This document shows, one piece after another, positions 5,971-8,372 of a stretch of 8,372 bases of DNA (position 1 is its first letter; each line of letters starts with the position of its first letter). The DNA comes from Atribacterota bacterium (GTDB lineage Bacteria > Atribacterota > Phoenicimicrobiia > Phoenicimicrobiales > Phoenicimicrobiaceae). Below the pieces are notes generated by a model. It worked only from the letters and a program-made list of their open reading frames with translations, made no database searches and was not told where the DNA came from. The position numbers and the translations under genes are program-made. The stretch spans positions 1 through 8,372 of the forward strand of contig JAUVOA010000056.1 in NCBI GenBank assembly GCA_030599445.1. Reading direction: 5' to 3'.

Positions 5971-7323
5971 TTACCACAGGCTTAAGCTCATCTTTTTTAG
6001 TTCACTTCTTAAAAACAAAGTGGTGAGGATTACCGACAAAATATCAGCAGCAGGAAAGGCAATCCAGATACCTAAAAGTCCAAGACCAAGAACCCGCGGT
6101 AGTATGAGAACTAAAGGAATAAATAATAGAACCTGTCTGAGTAAAGACAATATTAATGAAGGAATTGCTTTCCCCAGAGACTGAAATAGGGTCGCGCCCA
6201 CTATCTGTATACCGATTACCGGAATCACAGAAAGAACTATCCTCATTATTGTGGAGCCTTTTTCTATTACTTCTGCATCCCTGGTGAATACACTTATAAT
6301 TTCAAAGGGGAACAATTCTGCCATCAACCAGCCAAAAGTGGCAATAGCAGTGATAGTAAAAAGTGATAACTTGATAGCCTCTTTTACTCTATCAAGTTTT
6401 TTTGCACCATAATTAAAACCTACAATAGGCTGCATTCCCTGTACCACTCCAAACAAAGGCATAAACAGGAACATAATAACCCGGTGAACGATGCCAAAAA
6501 TTATCAAGGCAATATCTCCGCCAAAAATTCTCAAAGAGTTATTTACAATGATAGCAACAATGCTTCCGGTAACCATTCTGGCAAAAGAGGCAAATCCTAC
6601 CGTAAATATTTCGGTTATGATATGTATCCTGGGTTTTAGGTGATGCAGTTTTATTTTCAATGAGCTTTTACCACTGTACAAATATTTTAGTACATAGAGA
6701 AAAGAGATAAATTGAGAAATAATAGTTGCCAGGGCAGCGCCTTTAATCCCTAACTTAAAAACAAATATAAAGATTGGGTCTAAGATCATATTCAATATTG
6801 CCCCAATGAGCATTGCGGTCATAGCTATTTTAGCATTACCTTCTGCTCTGATTAGGTTATTAGAAGACACGGCAAAGGAAAAGAAAATACTACCCCAGAG
6901 TATTATAGTTATATAATCTTTAGCATAAGGCAAGATGGTTTCCGTTGAACCGAAGAATCTTAACATGGGTTCGGTAAAAATAAGACCGATGGTAGCTATT
7001 ATTGCACTCAAAACGATTATACACAAAAAGGAATTACCGGCAACGTAATCTGCTTTTTCTACATCTTTTGCTCCCAGACTTCTGGATATGGCGGATGCTG
7101 CTCCAATTCCTATCATCTGGGCAAAAGCCATGATAACCATTTGAATAGGGAAGGCAATGGTTAATCCCCCGATAGCGATAGCACCTACACCTCTTCCTAC
7201 AAAGATAGTATCAACAAGATTATACAATGCGTTTACCATCATACCGATAGTTGCTGGTAAGGATAAATTTACCAAAAGTTTGCTTATTTTTTCTTCCCCT
7301 AATCGGGCAGTCAGCTGTTTCAT
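5971..7323 (-). CDS. MATE family multidrug efflux transporter, MepA-like
   Basis: This 450-residue inner-membrane protein has about twelve hydrophobic helices in two halves, as in MATE exporters, which expel cationic drugs and dyes in exchange for Na+ or H+. Family marks include LPATIGMMVNALYNLVDTIF and VGRGVGAIAIGGLTIAFP in helix 1-2, ISRSLGAKDVEKA in the first cytoplasmic loop, and the second-half signature VQGMQPIVGFNYGAKKLDRV. The N-terminal stretch and overall length fit the MepA-like branch. The regulator gene upstream is MarR-type, as for S. aureus mepR-mepA, which strengthens that reading. An AGGAAA site at about 7328-7333 precedes the ATG. The 82-bp gap after marR has no clear terminator, so the two genes are probably co-transcribed leftward. 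Substrates cannot be told from sequence. Confidence 0.92.
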   Translation of the reverse strand: MKQLTARLGEEKISKLLVNLSLPATIGMMVNALYNLVDTIFVGRGVGAIAIGGLTIAFPIQMVIMAFAQMIGIGAASAISRSLGAKDVEKADYVAGNSFLCIIVLSAIIATIGLIFTEPMLRFFGSTETILPYAKDYITIILWGSIFFSFAVSSNNLIRAEGNAKIAMTAMLIGAILNMILDPIFIFVFKLGIKGAALATIISQFISFLYVLKYLYSGKSSLKIKLHHLKPRIHIITEIFTVGFASFARMVTGSIVAIIVNNSLRIFGGDIALIIFGIVHRVIMFLFMPLFGVVQGMQPIVGFNYGAKKLDRVKEAIKLSLFTITAIATFGWLMAELFPFEIISVFTRDAEVIEKGSTIMRIVLSVIPVIGIQIVGATLFQSLGKAIPSLILSLLRQVLLFIPLVLILPRVLGLGLLGIWIAFPAADILSVILTTLFLRSELKKMSLSLW

Positions 7324-7405
7324 AAATTATTTCCTATTCCAATTTATAATTTTTTCCTTAAAAACCATTGCTTTAGACGGTGGTAGTTTAATATTTAATA
7401 CTTAT

Positions 7406-7861
7406 TTATTGCATATGGTGTTCGTCATTGGCAAGTACACGATTAAGAATTTCCAGGCCTTTGATTATATCTTTTATCTCCTGTTCAGAAAGACTTTTTA
7501 GCTGCTGGGTAAAATATTCTTCTTTTTTTTGGCGAAAGTCCTCGCAGAATTTCTGACTCTTCCCGGTTAAAGATATTTTTACCACCCTTCGGTCATCTTT
7601 AGTGCGTTCACGTTTTATAATTTCTTTTTGTTCGAGCCTATCCAGAATTCCCGATACAGTGCTATCAGATAATCCCATTTTTAAACTTAATTCACTTACC
7701 TTCTGTTTCCCATGTTTTTCCAGCATCGATATTACTGAAATCTGGGGAAGGGTGAATCCTGAATCCTGTATAGAATGATGAAATTTGTGTCTCATAGATT
7801 TATTAAAATTTCTGGTAAGATTTATTATTTTCGAAATGCTCTCAAATTTAGATTTAGACAT
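7406..7861 (-). CDS. MarR family transcriptional regulator
   Basis: The 151-residue product is a standard-length MarR/MepR-type winged-helix repressor acting as a dimer. N-terminal helices (1-50) are followed by the DNA-binding domain: KVSELSLKMGLSDSTVSGIL (about 54-73) is the helix-turn-helix and RLEQKEIIKRERTKDDRR (about 75-92) the recognition-to-wing segment. The wing contains the family's DDRR, and KISLTGKSQ follows. C-terminal helices (about 100-145) complete the dimer interface. A strong site (AAAAAGGAGGA on the - strand, 7871-7881) lies 9 nt before the ATG. It probably represses itself and the MATE exporter 82 bp downstream until a toxic ligand binds. A strong promoter with an overlapping palindrome is found about 400 bp upstream (8266-8313). 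The ligand is unknown. Confidence 0.93.
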   Translation of the reverse strand: MSKSKFESISKIINLTRNFNKSMRHKFHHSIQDSGFTLPQISVISMLEKHGKQKVSELSLKMGLSDSTVSGILDRLEQKEIIKRERTKDDRRVVKISLTGKSQKFCEDFRQKKEEYFTQQLKSLSEQEIKDIIKGLEILNRVLANDEHHMQ

Positions 7862-7982
7862 AAATACATTTCCTCCTTTTTCATTAATACAAACTTTAGA
7901 GAGGTAGTTAGATAAAGAAAAAAATACTTATCGCTTTTATTCTCATATTTTCTTTTTTCTCTAGTATTTTTCTCTTTCTTCA

Positions 7983-8010
7983 CTCGATACTCGATACTAT
8001 ATACTCGATA
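7983..8010 (+). repeat. CTCGATA heptamer array 1
   Basis: Four head-to-tail 7-bp units: CTCGATA, CTCGATA, CTATATA, CTCGATA, then a degenerate CTTTCTT. It closes copy 1 of the tandem duplication. Confidence 0.85.
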
Positions 8011-8115
8011 CTTTCTTATTAATATAAATTTTAGTGAGGTAGTTAGATAAAGAAAGGGATATTTATTGTTTTTGTTTTCCTATCTTTTTTCCTATGGTAT
8101 TTTTCTTTCTTTTTA

Positions 8116-8143
8116 CTATATACTCGATACCCGATACTCGATA
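8116..8143 (+). repeat. CTCGATA heptamer array 2
   Basis: Four units: CTATATA, CTCGATA, CCCGATA, CTCGATA, followed by CTTTTTT. The order of variants differs from array 1 (CTATATA is first here, third there), so the arrays have changed by unit shift or replacement since duplication. Confidence 0.85.
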
Positions 8144-8156
8144 CTTTTTTGCCTCT

Positions 8157-8185
8157 TTGATAGATTGAGATTTATTTTATATAAT
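8157..8185 (+). promoter_or_regulatory. Possible rightward sigma70 promoter
   Basis: TTGATA (8157-8162) and TATAAT (8180-8185) are separated by exactly 17 nt. It would transcribe rightward, toward and through the marR promoter, with no gene in view downstream. The match is good, but the surrounding AT content makes chance plausible. Confidence 0.35.
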
Positions 8186-8251
8186 ATAAAAAATGCATAT
8201 GACATATGAAATTATAATAAGATGAAATGCTTAAAAATATTTTGCATTAAT

Positions 8252-8270
8252 ATATTTATTATACAAATAT
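8252..8270. promoter_or_regulatory. Secondary operator-like palindrome
   Basis: Arms ATATTT (8252-8257) and AAATAT (8265-8270) surround ATTATAC. It resembles the main palindrome next to it, which has ATATTT, AGTATACG, AAATAT, and overlaps it by five bases. Two adjacent sites could bind two repressor dimers. Confidence 0.4.
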
Positions 8271-8287
8271 TTAGTATACGAAATATT
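8266..8287. promoter_or_regulatory. Candidate MarR operator
   Basis: A 22-bp palindrome: AATATTT, any base, GTATAC, any base, AAATATT; 20 of 22 positions are symmetric. It overlaps the -10 box at 8285-8290 and covers the expected start point near 8278. Size, symmetry and position are those of a repressor site for a MarR dimer, most simply the product of the downstream marR gene. Binding itself is inferred. Confidence 0.65.
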
Positions 8288-8313
8288 ATAATAGATGATT
8301 TTATTTTTGTCAA
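8285..8313 (-). promoter_or_regulatory. Perfect consensus sigma70 promoter for marR-MATE
   Basis: On the - strand TTGACA (8308-8313) is followed after 17 nt by TATAAT (8285-8290), a perfect match to consensus at both boxes and in spacing. Transcription would start near 8278 and run left to marR, giving a leader of roughly 415 nt. No gene lies nearer that could use it within the window. Confidence 0.75.
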
Positions 8314-8327
8314 GCCTGCACATATAG

Positions 8328-8372
8328 TATCGAGTTAAAACAGTATCGAGTATCGCGTGAAAACAGTATCGA
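8328..8372 (-). repeat. Inverted heptamer tract at the window edge
   Basis: TATCGAG, the reverse complement of CTCGATA, occurs at 8328-8334 and 8344-8350, followed by TATCGCG and an incomplete TATCGA at the end. A 10-bp unit (GTTAAAACAG at 8334-8343, GTGAAAACAG at 8357-8366) repeats with a 23-bp period. The tract is cut by the window end. Confidence 0.7.

Larger units (their letters stand above)
7883..8150. repeat. Tandem duplication of a ~135-bp segment
   Basis: Copy 1 spans 7883-8017 and copy 2 spans 8018-8150. GAGGTAGTTAGATAAAGAAA is identical at 7901-7920 and 8036-8055, exactly 135 bp apart; the 18 bases before it match at 15 positions. The middle parts are T-rich and diverged, and both copies end with four heptamer units. 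The divergence shows the duplication is not recent. Confidence 0.85.
7862..8372. other. 511-bp marR upstream region, repeat-filled
   Basis: No gene is supported. Going away from marR the region holds the Shine-Dalgarno site, two tandem ~135-bp copies of a segment ending in CTCGATA heptamers (7883-8150), a very AT-rich tract with short palindromes (for example CATATG-A-CATATG at 8196-8208), the operator-promoter pair (8252-8313), and heptamers in the opposite direction (8328-8372) reaching the window edge. Confidence 0.8.

Noticed and set aside
7157..7501. Rightward 114-codon open frame
   Set aside because: It lies antisense over the MATE start and marR end, has no family resemblance, and the - strand genes are clear.
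7983..8143. CRISPR array
   Set aside because: The units are 7 bp, back to back, with no 25-40 bp spacers and no cas genes in view.

Overview
The window reads as a piece of an AT-rich bacterial chromosome. All genes have bacterial Shine-Dalgarno sites. The ribose-binding protein carries a classical type I signal peptide with no lipobox, which fits a periplasm and so a two-membrane (diderm) cell. Together with short dispersed GGGGACGG repeats of a kind I associate with uncultured anaerobes, this suggests a fermentative anaerobe such as an Atribacterota-like lineage or a deep relative. That placement is inference; no marker gene is present.

Left part (1-1220): the 3' end of a ribose-type ABC transporter permease (rbsC), then a complete ribose-binding protein (rbsB) in which all ten residues that contact ribose in E. 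coli RbsB are conserved. A REPIN-like inverted repeat follows (1231-1286). The rest of a 633-bp gene-free, AT-rich stretch (1221-1853) holds a degenerate dispersed repeat and a possible promoter.

Middle part (1854-5931, all + strand): a xanthine/guanine phosphoribosyltransferase (gpt); a soluble PAS-GAF-GGDEF diguanylate cyclase with intact active site and inhibitory site; a terminator-like repeat hairpin; a cytoplasmic type I-like L-asparaginase; and an unrecognised exported or anchored protein built from two copies of a roughly 58-residue unit. A near-identical inverted copy of the hairpin closes this block, lying between convergent genes.

Right part (5971-8372, - strand): a MATE multidrug exporter of the MepA type preceded by a MarR-family regulator, an arrangement like mepR-mepA. 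About 400 bp upstream of marR lies a perfect consensus promoter (TTGACA, 17 nt, TATAAT) on the - strand. A 22-bp palindrome overlaps its -10 box and is the likely MarR operator. Between promoter and gene are two tandem copies of a ~135-bp segment, each containing four CTCGATA-type heptamers. Inverted heptamers lie on the far side of the promoter at the window edge.

The most notable items are the hairpin family with a constant 13-nt loop and changing but complementary arms, the regulated marR promoter with its repeat-filled leader, and the internally duplicated exported protein. I did not find a clear new defence or mobile system.
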